DNA of 64,000 bases from Blattabacterium sp. (Blaberus giganteus) (GCF_000262715.1 NC_017924.1:186001-250000), one strand, 5' to 3'. Counted from the stretch's first letter, positions 8,061 through 17,659 are shown. Numbers and translations are program-made. The notes: generated by a model from the sequence alone, not told the origin.

Positions 8061-9674
8061 TTAAACTACTGGATAATAGTATCGCATAGCTAGTTTTTTA
8101 AAATCAGCTACTTGTGATTGTTCCCATTTTTTATCTCTAGAAAGCTCTTTAGCCATTAATGCAGCTACTCTGGGTGCTATATCTATTGCTTTTTTAGCGT
8201 TTAAAAATAATAAACGAAACCTTCTCGCCAAAACATCTTCAATTGTTCTCGCCATTTCATTACGAACCATCCAAACTACTTCTGCTTCGGTATAATAATA
8301 AAAATCTTGTGGAATCAAAGAAACTCCCAACAACGGATTTTCCTCAATTAATTTTTTTATATGATATTCATCTTCTCCATATTTATTCCAATAATGATTT
8401 TTACTTTTATACGAAGAATATGAAGAATGGGATCCATAAATTTTAAGATCCTTTGTAACAGAAGGTCTTTTATTCAATTTTCCTATTTCAATAGCTTTAT
8501 TGACAGTATCTTCTGCCATTTTTCTATATGTAGTCCATTTTCCGCCTATAATAGTAATTAGTCCAGAAGAACTAATCATCAGTTTATGAGATCTAGAAAT
8601 ATCTTTAGTTTTAGTAGGATCATAAGAACAAGAATTATGAGGAATAAAAAGAGGACGCAATCCAGAGAAAGCACTCAATATATCACTTTTTTTTGTATGA
8701 AGTACAAAATATTTATTAAAAGTTTGTAATATAAAATCAATTTCTTCTTCTAAAGGTTTTGGTTCAAGAACACTTTTTTCTAAAAAAGTATCTGTAGTTC
8801 CTACTAAAACATGATCATACCATGGAACACAAAATAATACTCTTCCATCCTGAGTTTTTGGAATTACTATAGCATTCGAACTACTGAAGAAAGATTTATC
8901 TAATACAATATGTGTTCCTTGACTCGGTTTTATGAAAACAGGACATGCAGATTCATCCATTCTTAAAATAGAATCAGAAAAAACTCCAGTAGCGTTTATT
9001 ACTATTTTTGAATAAATAGAATATTCTTTTTTAGTTTCAAGATCACAAGCTACAACTCCAGAAATTTTATTTTCAACTTTTTTTAGTAAACTTTTAACTT
9101 GAAAATAGTTGAATAATATTCCACCTTTTTGAACACAAGTTTGAGCTAAATTTATAGCTAAACGTGAATCATCAAACTGTCCATCATAATATAAAATACC
9201 TCCTTTCAACTCTTTACTTTTAATTTCTGGAAAAATTTTGACTATTTCATATTTAGATAAAAACCTAGATTTTCCAAAACTTAAAGAACCAGATAGCCAT
9301 TCATACAATTTTAATCCAGTCCAGTACATAATACCCATTCTCCAATTGAATACTGGAATAATAAATTTCTGTTTTTTAACTAAATGAGGTGCATTTTTTA
9401 GTAAAAAACCTCTTTCTCGTAATGCTTCATAAACTAATCTTATATTTCCTTGAGCTAAATATCGGATTCCTCCATGAACTAATTTTGTACTTCGACTAGA
9501 AGTCGCTTTAGAAAAATCAGACTGTTCCAATAGAAGAGTTTTATATCCTCTGGAAGAAGAATCTAAAGCTATTCCTAATCCTGTAGCTCCTCCTCCAATA
9601 ATAATAACATCCCAAATATTTACATTTCTTAAAATGTCCAAAAACCTATCTCTATTTAAAAAACCTTTCATCAT
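8061..9674 (-). CDS. glpD: Aerobic glycerol-3-phosphate dehydrogenase (FAD-dependent)
   Basis: GlpD oxidises glycerol 3-phosphate to dihydroxyacetone phosphate on the cytoplasmic membrane face and passes electrons to menaquinone. The 537-residue protein has an N-terminal FAD dinucleotide fold (IIIGGGATGLGIALDSSSRG, from about residue 24), then ATSSRSTKLVHGGIRYL, DGQFDDSRLAINLAQT, VINATGVFSD, GLITIIGGKWTTYRKMAEDT and the C-terminal GlpD domain (EVVWMVRNEMARTIEDVLARR). It is the first gene of glpDKF, with a 110-nt upstream gap from ffh holding a candidate promoter. Start ATG 9674 or 9671 are equally possible (MMKGF). Confidence 0.96.
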   Translation of the reverse strand: MMKGFLNRDRFLDILRNVNIWDVIIIGGGATGLGIALDSSSRGYKTLLLEQSDFSKATSSRSTKLVHGGIRYLAQGNIRLVYEALRERGFLLKNAPHLVKKQKFIIPVFNWRMGIMYWTGLKLYEWLSGSLSFGKSRFLSKYEIVKIFPEIKSKELKGGILYYDGQFDDSRLAINLAQTCVQKGGILFNYFQVKSLLKKVENKISGVVACDLETKKEYSIYSKIVINATGVFSDSILRMDESACPVFIKPSQGTHIVLDKSFFSSSNAIVIPKTQDGRVLFCVPWYDHVLVGTTDTFLEKSVLEPKPLEEEIDFILQTFNKYFVLHTKKSDILSAFSGLRPLFIPHNSCSYDPTKTKDISRSHKLMISSSGLITIIGGKWTTYRKMAEDTVNKAIEIGKLNKRPSVTKDLKIYGSHSSYSSYKSKNHYWNKYGEDEYHIKKLIEENPLLGVSLIPQDFYYYTEAEVVWMVRNEMARTIEDVLARRFRLLFLNAKKAIDIAPRVAALMAKELSRDKKWEQSQVADFKKLAMRYYYPVV

Positions 9675-9741
9675 GTTTCAATCATATCAAATTTCAAATG
9701 GAATATACGATTGCATTGGGATTTTTAAAATATTAAATGAA

Positions 9742-9749
9742 CAAAATTA
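9742..9749 (-). promoter_or_regulatory. Candidate -7 promoter box for glpDKF
   Basis: The 110-nt gap between ffh and glpD contains a perfect minus-strand match TAATTTTG to the Bacteroidota -7 consensus TAnnTTTG. The predicted start point near 9735 would give a leader of about 60 nt before glpD. No convincing -33 TTTG was seen at the right distance, so support is partial. The gap otherwise shows only AT-rich sequence. Confidence 0.33.
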
Positions 9750-9784
9750 AAAATATTTTCAATAAAAGAAAATTATAATTGAAA

Positions 9785-11137
9785 TTATATATTATTTTTT
9801 TTATTAATCATTTGATATATAAAATCTTTTACAATTTTTTTTCCTGAATGAGCATGAATTTTTTTCATGATTTTATTCATATCATGAAATTGTTTAAAAA
9901 AAAGATCTATATCATTCAATGTTGTACCAGATCCTTTAGATATTTTTCTTTTCCTTTTTATACTCATATCAGTAATAATTTTAGGATGATTCCTTTCATA
10001 AGGAGTCATAGAATCAATAATAGCTTCTATTTTTTTTAAAGAATCTTTCTGATTCCCAGAAAAAGAAAAATAATTATTGATTCCAGGAATCATTGAAATA
10101 ATATTTTTTATATTTCCTATTTTCTTGATTTGTTGAATCTGCTCTAATAAATCATTAAAATCAAAACGATTTTTTGAAATTTTTTGATAAATTTTTTTAG
10201 TCTTTTTTTCATCAAATTGTTCTTGTACTTTTTCAACTAAAGAAACTATATCCCCCATACCTAATATCCTATTAGCTATTCTTTCTGGATGAAAAACTTC
10301 TAAATCTTCTATTTTTTCTCCATTACTAATAAACTTTATAGGTTTTTTCACGACACTAGACATTGTGATAGCAACACCTCCTCTACTATCTCCATCTAAT
10401 TTTGTAATTACAATTCCATTAAAATTTAACACTTTTGAAAAAGATTGAGCTGTATTTATAGCGTCTTGTCCTGTCATCGCATCTACAACAAATAAAACTT
10501 CATCTGGTTTAGATAATTGATTTATTTTTTTGATTTCTTCCATCATAATTTGATCTATCGCGAGTCTTCCAGCTGTATCAATAATAATTACATTTCTTTT
10601 TTTTTTCGAAGCATAAAGAATAGATTGATCCACTATTTCTATAACATTTTTACTTTCTAAAGAAAAAACAGGAATATTTACTTTTTCTGCAATCAATTTT
10701 AGTTGATCTACTGCTGCAGGACGATAAATGTCTGCAGCAACCAGTAAAGGATATTTATTTTTTTTTTTTAAAAAAAAAGCAAGTTTAGAGGAAAAAGAAG
10801 TTTTTCCACTTCCTTGTAATCCACAAATTAAAATAACAGAAGGATTATTAGAAAGATTCATTTCTACACTTTTTTCTCCCATAAGAGAAACTAATTCGTC
10901 ATATACTATTTTTATAATCAATTGCTTTGGATTCAAAGAAGTAAGTACTTTTTTCCCAATAGATTTTTCTTGAACTTTTCTAATAAAATTTCGAACAATT
11001 TTATAGTTAACATCCGCATCGATCAACGCTCGTCCAATTTCTTTTAAAGAAGATGCTATATTAATTTTTGTAATTCTATCGTGTCCCTTCAAAATATGAA
11101 GAGCTTCAGATAATTTATTTTGTAAATGTTCAAACAT
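9785..11137 (-). CDS. ffh: Signal recognition particle protein (SRP54 / Ffh)
   Basis: Ffh, with 4.5S RNA, targets nascent membrane and secreted proteins to FtsY and the Sec translocon. The 450-residue protein has an N-domain of helices, a GTPase G-domain (GLQGSGKTS at 106-114, DTAGRLAIDQ, TKLDGDSRGG) and a C-terminal M-domain (DSMTPYERNHPKIITDMSIKR onward with KGSGTTLNDI). No 4.5S RNA gene was recognised nearby. The gene lies 18 nt downstream of argS on the same strand. The M-domain tail is lysine-rich and less methionine-rich than in GC-balanced bacteria, as expected from base composition. Confidence 0.96.
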   Translation of the reverse strand: MFEHLQNKLSEALHILKGHDRITKINIASSLKEIGRALIDADVNYKIVRNFIRKVQEKSIGKKVLTSLNPKQLIIKIVYDELVSLMGEKSVEMNLSNNPSVILICGLQGSGKTSFSSKLAFFLKKKNKYPLLVAADIYRPAAVDQLKLIAEKVNIPVFSLESKNVIEIVDQSILYASKKKRNVIIIDTAGRLAIDQIMMEEIKKINQLSKPDEVLFVVDAMTGQDAINTAQSFSKVLNFNGIVITKLDGDSRGGVAITMSSVVKKPIKFISNGEKIEDLEVFHPERIANRILGMGDIVSLVEKVQEQFDEKKTKKIYQKISKNRFDFNDLLEQIQQIKKIGNIKNIISMIPGINNYFSFSGNQKDSLKKIEAIIDSMTPYERNHPKIITDMSIKRKRKISKGSGTTLNDIDLFFKQFHDMNKIMKKIHAHSGKKIVKDFIYQMINKKNNI

Positions 11138-11155
11138 AAGTATATATTTTATTAT

Positions 11156-12916
11156 TTACATACGATCAAGCATTTTAATACCTAGTAAATTCATACCAGA
11201 TTTTAAAATATTTCCTGTTACATGAATAATATTCATGCAAATATTGCTATGAATTATGTTTAAAGGATCTATTAATTTTTTATTTTGATAAAGGTGGTTA
11301 AAAGTTTTAGATACTTCATAAATATAATTTGCAATTAAAGAAGGATTTAAATGAATTGCTGATTTTTTTAAAATCAATGGATATTTTTGAAGAATTTTGA
11401 TCATATTTTTATCATATACATCAAATTTTATATTTGACCAATAATCATTAAGGAATGAACTTAAATCGAAAAATTTTCGTTCTAAAGAACGAATCCTGGA
11501 ATAAGTATATTGAATATATGTTCCTGTTCTTCCTTTAAAATCTATGGATTTTTCAGGATGAAAAATTATTTTTTTTCTTGGATCTATTTTAAGAAAATAA
11601 TATTTTAAAGCTCCTAATCCTATTATTTCAGCATCCTGTTCTTGTTTTTCTTTTTTTTCTTTAGTATACTTTTTTATAAAATTTTTTTTTGCAAGAGAAC
11701 ACATTTCTAAAATAAGACTATCAGCATTTATAACATTTCCTTCCCTAGATTTCATCCTACCATTTGGTAAATATACCATTTCATATGATAAATGAGACAA
11801 TTTATTTATCCATATATATCCTAAACGTTTCAATATATTAAAAAGAACTTGAAAATGATAATCTTGTTCTTTTCCTACTATATATATGATTTTGTCTACA
11901 TTGTATTTTTTTAAACGTTCTATAGCTGTTCCAATATCTTGAGTGATGTATACGGAAGTTTGATCAGATCGTAACAAAAGTTTTTGATCAAATCCTTCTT
12001 GAATTAAATCAATCCAAACGGATCCATCTTGTTTTTGAAAAAAAATTCCTTCTCTAAGACCTTTTTTTACAATTTCTTTTCCAATTTCATAGATATCACT
12101 TTCATACTCTATTTTATCAAAAGTAATTCCCAATTTTTTATAAGTTTCTTCAAAACCATTATAAACCCATTGATTCATCTTTTTCCAAATGGTCCTGATC
12201 ACAGGATCTCCTGATTCCCATTTTTTCAATAATTCTCTAGCTTGATTAAAAATTGAAGATTGAATAGGTTTTTTTTTAGATACTTCTTGAATCTCGTTAT
12301 GATAAATTTTATCAAATAAATTATAATATTTTCCTACAAAATGATCTCCTTTGATTTTAACCCTATCAGGTGTTTCTCCTTTTCCAAATTTTTTCCAAGC
12401 TATCATAGATTTACATATATGTATTCCTCTATCATTAATAATTTGAATTTTTATTATTTCATAACCAACCGTTTTTAATATTTCAGCTATAGATGATCCA
12501 ATAAGTATATTTCTAATATGTCCTAAATGAAGGGGTTTATTGGCGTTAGGAGAAGAATATTCTATCATGATTTTTTTAGTATAAGAAGATTTAATATTAT
12601 AAAAATTTGTATTTAACATTTTTTTCAGAATATAAACATAATAATCATCTTTAAAAACAAAGTTTAGAAACCCTCTAATAATAGAAAATTGAATCAATCC
12701 TTTTAATTTATTTTGAACATAATTTCCTATATCTATTCCTATTTTTTCCACAGGTTTTTTTAATTTTTTAGATAAAGAAAATAAAATCAAAGTAATATCT
12801 CCTGGATATTCTTTTTTAGTATATTGAAAATTTAATTCAGGACAAAATTTTAATTTATATAAAACAAATATGGATTCTCTTACTATTTCCTCTATAGATT
12901 GAAAATGATCATTCAT
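11156..12916 (-). CDS. argS: Arginyl-tRNA synthetase
   Basis: This class I synthetase charges tRNA-Arg. The 586-residue protein has the N-terminal tRNA-D-loop recognition domain (about 1-105), the HIGH-type signature in the form HLGH (SSPNANKPLHLGHIRN), the DQTSVYITQDIGTAIERLKKY block of the Rossmann fold, and a C-terminal anticodon-binding DALR domain ending in GMNLLGIKMLDRM, typical of ArgS. The KMSK loop is present in degenerate form as KSREG after GRM, as is usual in ArgRS. It sits in a minus-strand run 15 nt after ilvE and 18 nt before ffh. Length is normal. Confidence 0.96.
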   Translation of the reverse strand: MNDHFQSIEEIVRESIFVLYKLKFCPELNFQYTKKEYPGDITLILFSLSKKLKKPVEKIGIDIGNYVQNKLKGLIQFSIIRGFLNFVFKDDYYVYILKKMLNTNFYNIKSSYTKKIMIEYSSPNANKPLHLGHIRNILIGSSIAEILKTVGYEIIKIQIINDRGIHICKSMIAWKKFGKGETPDRVKIKGDHFVGKYYNLFDKIYHNEIQEVSKKKPIQSSIFNQARELLKKWESGDPVIRTIWKKMNQWVYNGFEETYKKLGITFDKIEYESDIYEIGKEIVKKGLREGIFFQKQDGSVWIDLIQEGFDQKLLLRSDQTSVYITQDIGTAIERLKKYNVDKIIYIVGKEQDYHFQVLFNILKRLGYIWINKLSHLSYEMVYLPNGRMKSREGNVINADSLILEMCSLAKKNFIKKYTKEKKEKQEQDAEIIGLGALKYYFLKIDPRKKIIFHPEKSIDFKGRTGTYIQYTYSRIRSLERKFFDLSSFLNDYWSNIKFDVYDKNMIKILQKYPLILKKSAIHLNPSLIANYIYEVSKTFNHLYQNKKLIDPLNIIHSNICMNIIHVTGNILKSGMNLLGIKMLDRM

Positions 12917-12931
12917 AGATGACGTAATATT

Positions 12932-13993
12932 TTATTTATATCTTTTTAACTGAATTCTCCATCTAAAAGGATCTTCTGATCGATTATGTTGTATATCTAA
13001 TAATCTTTTTTTTAAATAAACAGATATTCTTTTTTTTTCTATAATTTTTGGTAAAAAAAAATTATTTCCTTTATAACTAATTGTTTCAAAATAATTTATA
13101 ACAGCTGCAGTTCCACAACCAAAAGCCTCTTTTAATTCCCCAGTTTTAAATCCTTTTATGATTTCTGAAACGCTTAAATTTCGTTTTTCAACAAAAAAAC
13201 CTTCTTTTTTAGCTAAAGAAATAATACTTTTGCAGGTAATTCCACTTAATATATTATCATTAGCTTTTGGAGTTATAAGTTTATTTTTTAAATAAAAAAA
13301 AACATTCATAGTTCCGGATTCTTCTATCATTGTATGAGTAGAAGAATCTGTCCACAATATTTGATCAAACCCTTCTTCATTTGCTAATCGAGTAGGATAA
13401 AAAGAAGAAGCATAATTTCCAGCAGCTTTAGTGAATCCAACTCCACCTGATGCAGAACGACTATATTTTTCTTCTATTTTAATTTTTAAGGGATGTTTGT
13501 AATAAACATCTGCAGGAGTAGATATTATCATAAACATGTAATCTTTAGAAGGTTTAGCAGATAAAACTCCATTGGTTGCAATTAGAAAAGGACGAATATA
13601 TAAAGATTGTCCATAATTTTTTGGGATCCAATCCCTATCTATATCTATTAATTTTTTTAATCCATTCATAAAAACATTTTCTGGTATCGTAGGCATTTCC
13701 AAACGAATAGCAGATCTATTTATTCTCTTAAAATTTTCTTCTGGACGAAATAAAAAAACTTCTTCGTTTTTATCTTTGTAAGCTTTCATTCCTTCAAAAA
13801 CAGCTTGTCCATAATGAAAAACAAGAGATATAGGGGAAAACATTATATTTCCAAAAGGCTTTATAATAGAATTTTTCCATTGTCCATTTTTGAATTCAGA
13901 ACAAAACATATGATCAGAATACAAATTTCCAAAAGCTATATTATTAAAATCTACTTTTCCAATCCTAGATTGAAAGGTTTTTTCTATTTTCAT
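12932..13993 (-). CDS. ilvE: Branched-chain amino acid aminotransferase
   Basis: This PLP enzyme carries out the last transamination in valine, leucine and isoleucine synthesis and the first in their breakdown. The 353-residue protein belongs to the long BCAT-II form: FHYGQAVFEGMKAYK, SLYIRPFLIATNGVLSAKPS, the PLP-lysine segment GGVGFTKAAGNYASSFYP and EESGTMNVFFYLKN. The gene is followed by argS after 15 nt. Its neighbour upstream (67 nt) is a fused 2-oxoacid dehydrogenase E1, whose substrates in this lineage may include branched-chain 2-oxoacids, so the pairing may be functional. A perfect -7 promoter box lies in the gap. Confidence 0.95.
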   Translation of the reverse strand: MKIEKTFQSRIGKVDFNNIAFGNLYSDHMFCSEFKNGQWKNSIIKPFGNIMFSPISLVFHYGQAVFEGMKAYKDKNEEVFLFRPEENFKRINRSAIRLEMPTIPENVFMNGLKKLIDIDRDWIPKNYGQSLYIRPFLIATNGVLSAKPSKDYMFMIISTPADVYYKHPLKIKIEEKYSRSASGGVGFTKAAGNYASSFYPTRLANEEGFDQILWTDSSTHTMIEESGTMNVFFYLKNKLITPKANDNILSGITCKSIISLAKKEGFFVEKRNLSVSEIIKGFKTGELKEAFGCGTAAVINYFETISYKGNNFFLPKIIEKKRISVYLKKRLLDIQHNRSEDPFRWRIQLKRYK

Positions 13994-14012
13994 AAATCAA
14001 ACATTAGTAAAA

Positions 14013-14020
14013 CAAATATA
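14013..14020 (-). promoter_or_regulatory. Candidate -7 promoter box for ilvE
   Basis: The minus strand reads TATATTTG, a perfect TAnnTTTG match, about 20 nt before the ilvE ATG in a 67-nt intergenic gap. The predicted start point near 14006 gives a very short leader. No clear -33 TTTG was found 19-21 nt upstream. Confidence 0.35.
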
Positions 14021-14060
14021 AATATTTTATTAAAAGATTATGAATAAAACACTTAGTATT

Positions 14061-16535
14061 TTAACTATCATGTATTATTTCTAGTACTTTTTCTACAATA
14101 TTTTCAACAGAAGGTTTTGAAAAATAATCTCCATCAGATCCATAAGGAGGACGATGTTCTTGAGCTGTCATCGTAACAGGAGGATTATCTAAGTAATAAT
14201 ATCCATTTTGTTCTTCTAGTATTTTTTGTAAAATATAAGCAGAAGCTCCTCCTGGAACATCTTCATCTATAATCAATAATCTATTAGTTTTTTGTAAACT
14301 TTTCACAATATCTTTTTTCAAATCAAAAGGAATTAATGATTGAATATCAATTATTTCGGAATCTATATTAATATTAGATAATTCTTCTGCAGCTTCATCA
14401 ACTATTCTCCATGTAGAACCGTAAGTTACCATAGTAATATCTTTTCCTTTTCTTGTTTTCTCTACAATTCCAATAGGAGTCCTAAACAAACCTAAATTAT
14501 TTGGTAATTGTTCTTTGATTCTGTATCCATTAAGACATTCAACAACTAAAGCAGGATCATCTCCAGATAATAAAGTATTATAAAAACCAGCAGCTTTTAC
14601 CATATTTCTTGGAACGAGAACCAAAATTCCTCTTAAATAATTAATAATTCCACCCATTGGAGACCCAGAATGCCATATTCCTTCTAAACGATGTCCTCTT
14701 GTTCTAATAATAACAGGAGCTTTTTGTCCTCCTTTTGTTCTGTATTGTAAACAAGCTAGATCATCACTCATGATCTGTAAAGCATATAGAAGATAGTCTA
14801 TGTATTGGATCTCAACTATAGGACGAAGCCCTCGCATTGCAAGACCTATTCCTTGTCCAAGGATTGTTGCTTCACGTATTCCTGTATCAAAAACACGAAT
14901 TTTTCCATATTTTTTTTGCAAACCTTCCAGTCCTTGATTCACGTCTCCTATTTTTCCCACATCTTCTCCAAAGATTAAAAGATCAGGGTGTAATTCCAAT
15001 AATTTATCAAAATTTTCTCTTAATATAATTCTACCATCTACTTTAAAGTTATTCTCATTATACACAGGAAAAATTTCTGTTTTTTTTACAGAAGCTTTTT
15101 CCGAAACACTATATAAATGTGAAGAATAATTTTTTTGTTCTTCATGATATTTTTTTTTTATCCATTCTATTAGACAATTTTTTGTATCAAATTGAACTTC
15201 TGATAAAAAATATAATACTTTTTTAGCAATGCGAAATATTGATTTTTTTGTAGGATAATTTTTAGTTGCATTATGTAATTCTTGAATATATTTATTGATC
15301 CATTTTTCTTCTGTATAAGTATCTTGCATTTTACATAAAATATTTACAACTTCATTTTTAATTTTAAAAATAGGTTTTATAAAAGCTTCCCAAGCTTTTT
15401 CTTTTTCATCTTCAACATATTCTCTAGCTTCTAGATCTATTTTATCTAAAGAATCAGCATTAGCTATTTTACGATAATCTTTTTGATTAATTTCAAACCT
15501 AAAATCCAAAATCCAATCTCTAAATTTTTTGATTCCGTCATTATTCATTTCCCATTCTAAACGTTCTTTTGATTTATATCTTTCATGTGAAGAAGAAGTA
15601 GAATGTCCTTGAGGTTGAGTTAAATTTGTAACATGTATGATAACGGGAACATGTTCATAACGAGCGATTTTATCCGCTATAACATATGTTTTTGTGAGAT
15701 CGATATAATTTGATCCATTTACACGAATTATTTCGATTCCTTTTTCTTTTTTATTTCTATGAAAACCAGATAAAAGATCACTAATATTTTTTTTTGAAAA
15801 TTGATATTTATTCGGAACAGATATTCCATATTCATCATCCCAAATAGAAAGTATCATCGGAATTTGCAATACAGAAGCAGCATTCAATGTTTCCCAAAAC
15901 AATCCTTCAGAAATACTTGCATTTCCAATAGTTCCAAACGCAACTTCATTTCCATTATGAGAAAACATTTTATGTGTTTTTTTTAAATTTTTAAGTTCTT
16001 TATAAATTTTAGAAGCCTGAGCTAATCCTAATAATCTAGGCATTTGAGCTGCCGTAGAAGAAATGTCCGCACTAGAATTTTTTTGTTTAATAAGATTTTT
16101 CCAATTTCCATCCTCATTCAAAAAACGTGTTCCAAAATGAGCTGTCATCATTCTACCAGACGAAACAGGTTCTGCTTTTAAATCTGAATGTGCGTATAAT
16201 TGCGAAAAAAAACTTTTTACACTTAAAACTCCAATAGCCATCATAAATGTTTGATCACGATAATATCCAGATCTATAATCTCCATTTTGAAAAACTTTTG
16301 CCATAGCTAATTGAGGAATTTCTTTTCCATCACCAAATATGCCAAATTTAGCTCTTCCATTTAAAACTTCTTTACGCCCTAAAATGCTAGTTTCACGACT
16401 AATTCGTGCTAATTTGTAATCATTTAAAACCATTTTTTGAAATGAATCAAACTCAAAAAAGGGTTCTTCATCATCACCATATTTTTTATTGTTAAAATTC
16501 ATAATATTTTTATATGAAAATACAGGAATTTTCAT
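14061..16535 (-). CDS. 2-oxoacid dehydrogenase E1 component, fused alpha and beta subunits
   Basis: The 824-residue product joins an E1-alpha-like half (about 1-400) to a complete E1-beta-like half (about 490-824: FGEDVGKIGDVNQGLEGL, REATILGQGIGLAMRGLRPI, YRTKGGQKAPVIIRTRG, EQEHRPP-type tail as AQEHRPPYGSDGD). Such fused E1 proteins are common in Bacteroidota and are annotated as branched-chain or general 2-oxoacid dehydrogenases; substrate is uncertain. The thiamine-diphosphate motif of the alpha half is GNASISEG followed after about 25 residues by WDDEYGIS, not the textbook GDG...NN. I believe this is the form usual in the fused family. E2 and E3 partners are outside the window. It is divergent from ndk. 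Confidence 0.88.
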   Translation of the reverse strand: MKIPVFSYKNIMNFNNKKYGDDEEPFFEFDSFQKMVLNDYKLARISRETSILGRKEVLNGRAKFGIFGDGKEIPQLAMAKVFQNGDYRSGYYRDQTFMMAIGVLSVKSFFSQLYAHSDLKAEPVSSGRMMTAHFGTRFLNEDGNWKNLIKQKNSSADISSTAAQMPRLLGLAQASKIYKELKNLKKTHKMFSHNGNEVAFGTIGNASISEGLFWETLNAASVLQIPMILSIWDDEYGISVPNKYQFSKKNISDLLSGFHRNKKEKGIEIIRVNGSNYIDLTKTYVIADKIARYEHVPVIIHVTNLTQPQGHSTSSSHERYKSKERLEWEMNNDGIKKFRDWILDFRFEINQKDYRKIANADSLDKIDLEAREYVEDEKEKAWEAFIKPIFKIKNEVVNILCKMQDTYTEEKWINKYIQELHNATKNYPTKKSIFRIAKKVLYFLSEVQFDTKNCLIEWIKKKYHEEQKNYSSHLYSVSEKASVKKTEIFPVYNENNFKVDGRIILRENFDKLLELHPDLLIFGEDVGKIGDVNQGLEGLQKKYGKIRVFDTGIREATILGQGIGLAMRGLRPIVEIQYIDYLLYALQIMSDDLACLQYRTKGGQKAPVIIRTRGHRLEGIWHSGSPMGGIINYLRGILVLVPRNMVKAAGFYNTLLSGDDPALVVECLNGYRIKEQLPNNLGLFRTPIGIVEKTRKGKDITMVTYGSTWRIVDEAAEELSNINIDSEIIDIQSLIPFDLKKDIVKSLQKTNRLLIIDEDVPGGASAYILQKILEEQNGYYYLDNPPVTMTAQEHRPPYGSDGDYFSKPSVENIVEKVLEIIHDS

Positions 16536-16568
16536 TTATGAATTTCTTTATTTAATTTTAAATGTTTT

Positions 16569-16585
16569 TTTCGATAAAATCGAAA
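16569..16585. promoter_or_regulatory. 7-bp perfect inverted repeat in the E1-ndk divergent gap
   Basis: TTTCGAT-AAA-ATCGAAA lies in the 65-nt space between the E1 start (16535, minus) and the preferred ndk start (16601, plus). It could be a small operator or an RNA hairpin in the ndk leader. It sits inside the frame of an upstream in-frame ATG at 16562, which is one more reason to place the ndk start downstream. No T-run follows, so it is not a terminator. Confidence 0.3.
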
Positions 16586-16600
16586 CTTATGATTGATCGT

Positions 16601-17038
16601 ATGTTTGGAAAAATTACTCTTTCGATTATAAAACCGGATGCGGTACAAAAAGAATATGTTATTCCTATTCTATGTAAAATAATACACGCTGGGTTTCACA
16701 TTGCAGCGCTAAAAATGACAGAACTTTCTAAAAAATCAGCTAAAAAATTTTATGCAGAACATAAGAATAAATTATTTTTTGAATCTTTAATAAGATTTAT
16801 GTCTTCTGGACCAATTGTATCTGTCATATTAGAAAAAGAAAATGCAGTAAAAGATTTTAGAATTTTAATAGGGGAAACGAATCCAGTATATGCAAAAAAA
16901 GGAACTATACGAAACTTATATGCCTCCTCTTTAGAAAAGAACGCTATACATGGATCTGATAATAATCAAAATGCTTTGAAAGAATGTTTGTTTTATTTTT
17001 CTAATAGAGAAATTTTTTTAAAAGAAAATTTTTGTTAA
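16601..17038 (+). CDS. ndk: Nucleoside diphosphate kinase
   Basis: Ndk transfers phosphate from ATP to other NDPs to balance nucleotide pools. From ATG 16601 the protein is 145 residues and aligns residue for residue with the E. coli start (MFGKITLSIIKPDAV). It places the catalytic histidine at 117 (NAIHGSDNNQNA), the standard position. In-frame ATGs at 16562 and 16589 would add 13 or 4 non-conserved residues. The block GTIRNLYASSLEKNAIHGSD is complete. It lies 18 nt before lemA on the same strand. The C-terminus (NREIFLKENFC) is slightly longer than usual. Confidence 0.93.
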   Translation: MFGKITLSIIKPDAVQKEYVIPILCKIIHAGFHIAALKMTELSKKSAKKFYAEHKNKLFFESLIRFMSSGPIVSVILEKENAVKDFRILIGETNPVYAKKGTIRNLYASSLEKNAIHGSDNNQNALKECLFYFSNREIFLKENFC

Positions 17039-17056
17039 AATAAAATTTTTTCTCGT

Positions 17057-17659
17057 ATGAAAAAAAGTTTTTTGATAGCTATTTATTCCATTTTCATTTT
17101 GATATTTATAACTATATTATGGATAACTAACACATATAATCAATTAGTTAACCTTAACGAAAATATTAAAACACAATGGGGTCAAGTAGAAAATGTTTAT
17201 CAACGTAGAGCTGATTTAATTCCAAATTTAGTGAATACAGTAAAAGGATCAGCAAATTTTGAAAAAAATACGTTAAATCAAATCATAGAAGCTCGAGCAA
17301 AAGCGACTTCTATTTCTATAAATACAAATGATTTGAATCAAAATCAAATAAATAAATTTCAAAAAGTACAAGATCACTTCAATAATTATGTCAGTAGATT
17401 ACTAATGATTGTTGAAAATTATCCTAATTTGAAGTCTACGCAAAATTTTTATGAATTACAAAATCAATTAGAAGGAACAGAAAACCGTATCAATGTAGAA
17501 AGAAATCGTTTCAATGAAAAAGTAAATAATTTCAATATTTATAGAAACCAATTTCCAAAAATCATAATTGCAAACTTTTTTTCTCAATTTAAAGAAAAAG
17601 GATATTTTCAATCTAAAATAGGATCAAAAAAATCTCCAATTATAGATTTTTCGAATTAG
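17057..17659 (+). CDS. lemA: LemA family membrane protein
   Basis: The 200-residue protein has one N-terminal membrane helix (about 4-26) followed by the LemA helical domain: TYNQLVNLNENIKTQWGQ, VENVYQRRADLIPNLVNTVKG, then LKSTQNFYELQNQLEGTENRI and VERNRFNEKVNNFNIYRNQFP. LemA function is unresolved; in Bacteroidota it is usually encoded beside TPM-domain proteins, as here (TPM gene 77 nt downstream). The order ndk-lemA-TPM is on one strand. A hairpin with a short T-run overlaps the stop codon and may reduce read-through into the TPM gene. Confidence 0.93.
   Translation: MKKSFLIAIYSIFILIFITILWITNTYNQLVNLNENIKTQWGQVENVYQRRADLIPNLVNTVKGSANFEKNTLNQIIEARAKATSISINTNDLNQNQINKFQKVQDHFNNYVSRLLMIVENYPNLKSTQNFYELQNQLEGTENRINVERNRFNEKVNNFNIYRNQFPKIIIANFFSQFKEKGYFQSKIGSKKSPIIDFSN

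Noticed and set aside
9675..9784. Possible 4.5S RNA gene beside ffh
   Set aside because: The 110-nt gap has no long GC-containing hairpin with the conserved SRP tetraloop region; only AT-rich sequence and a promoter-like box.
14061..16535. Frameshift or artificial fusion of two E1 genes
   Set aside because: One continuous frame of 824 codons with a linker, and such fusions are usual in Bacteroidota.
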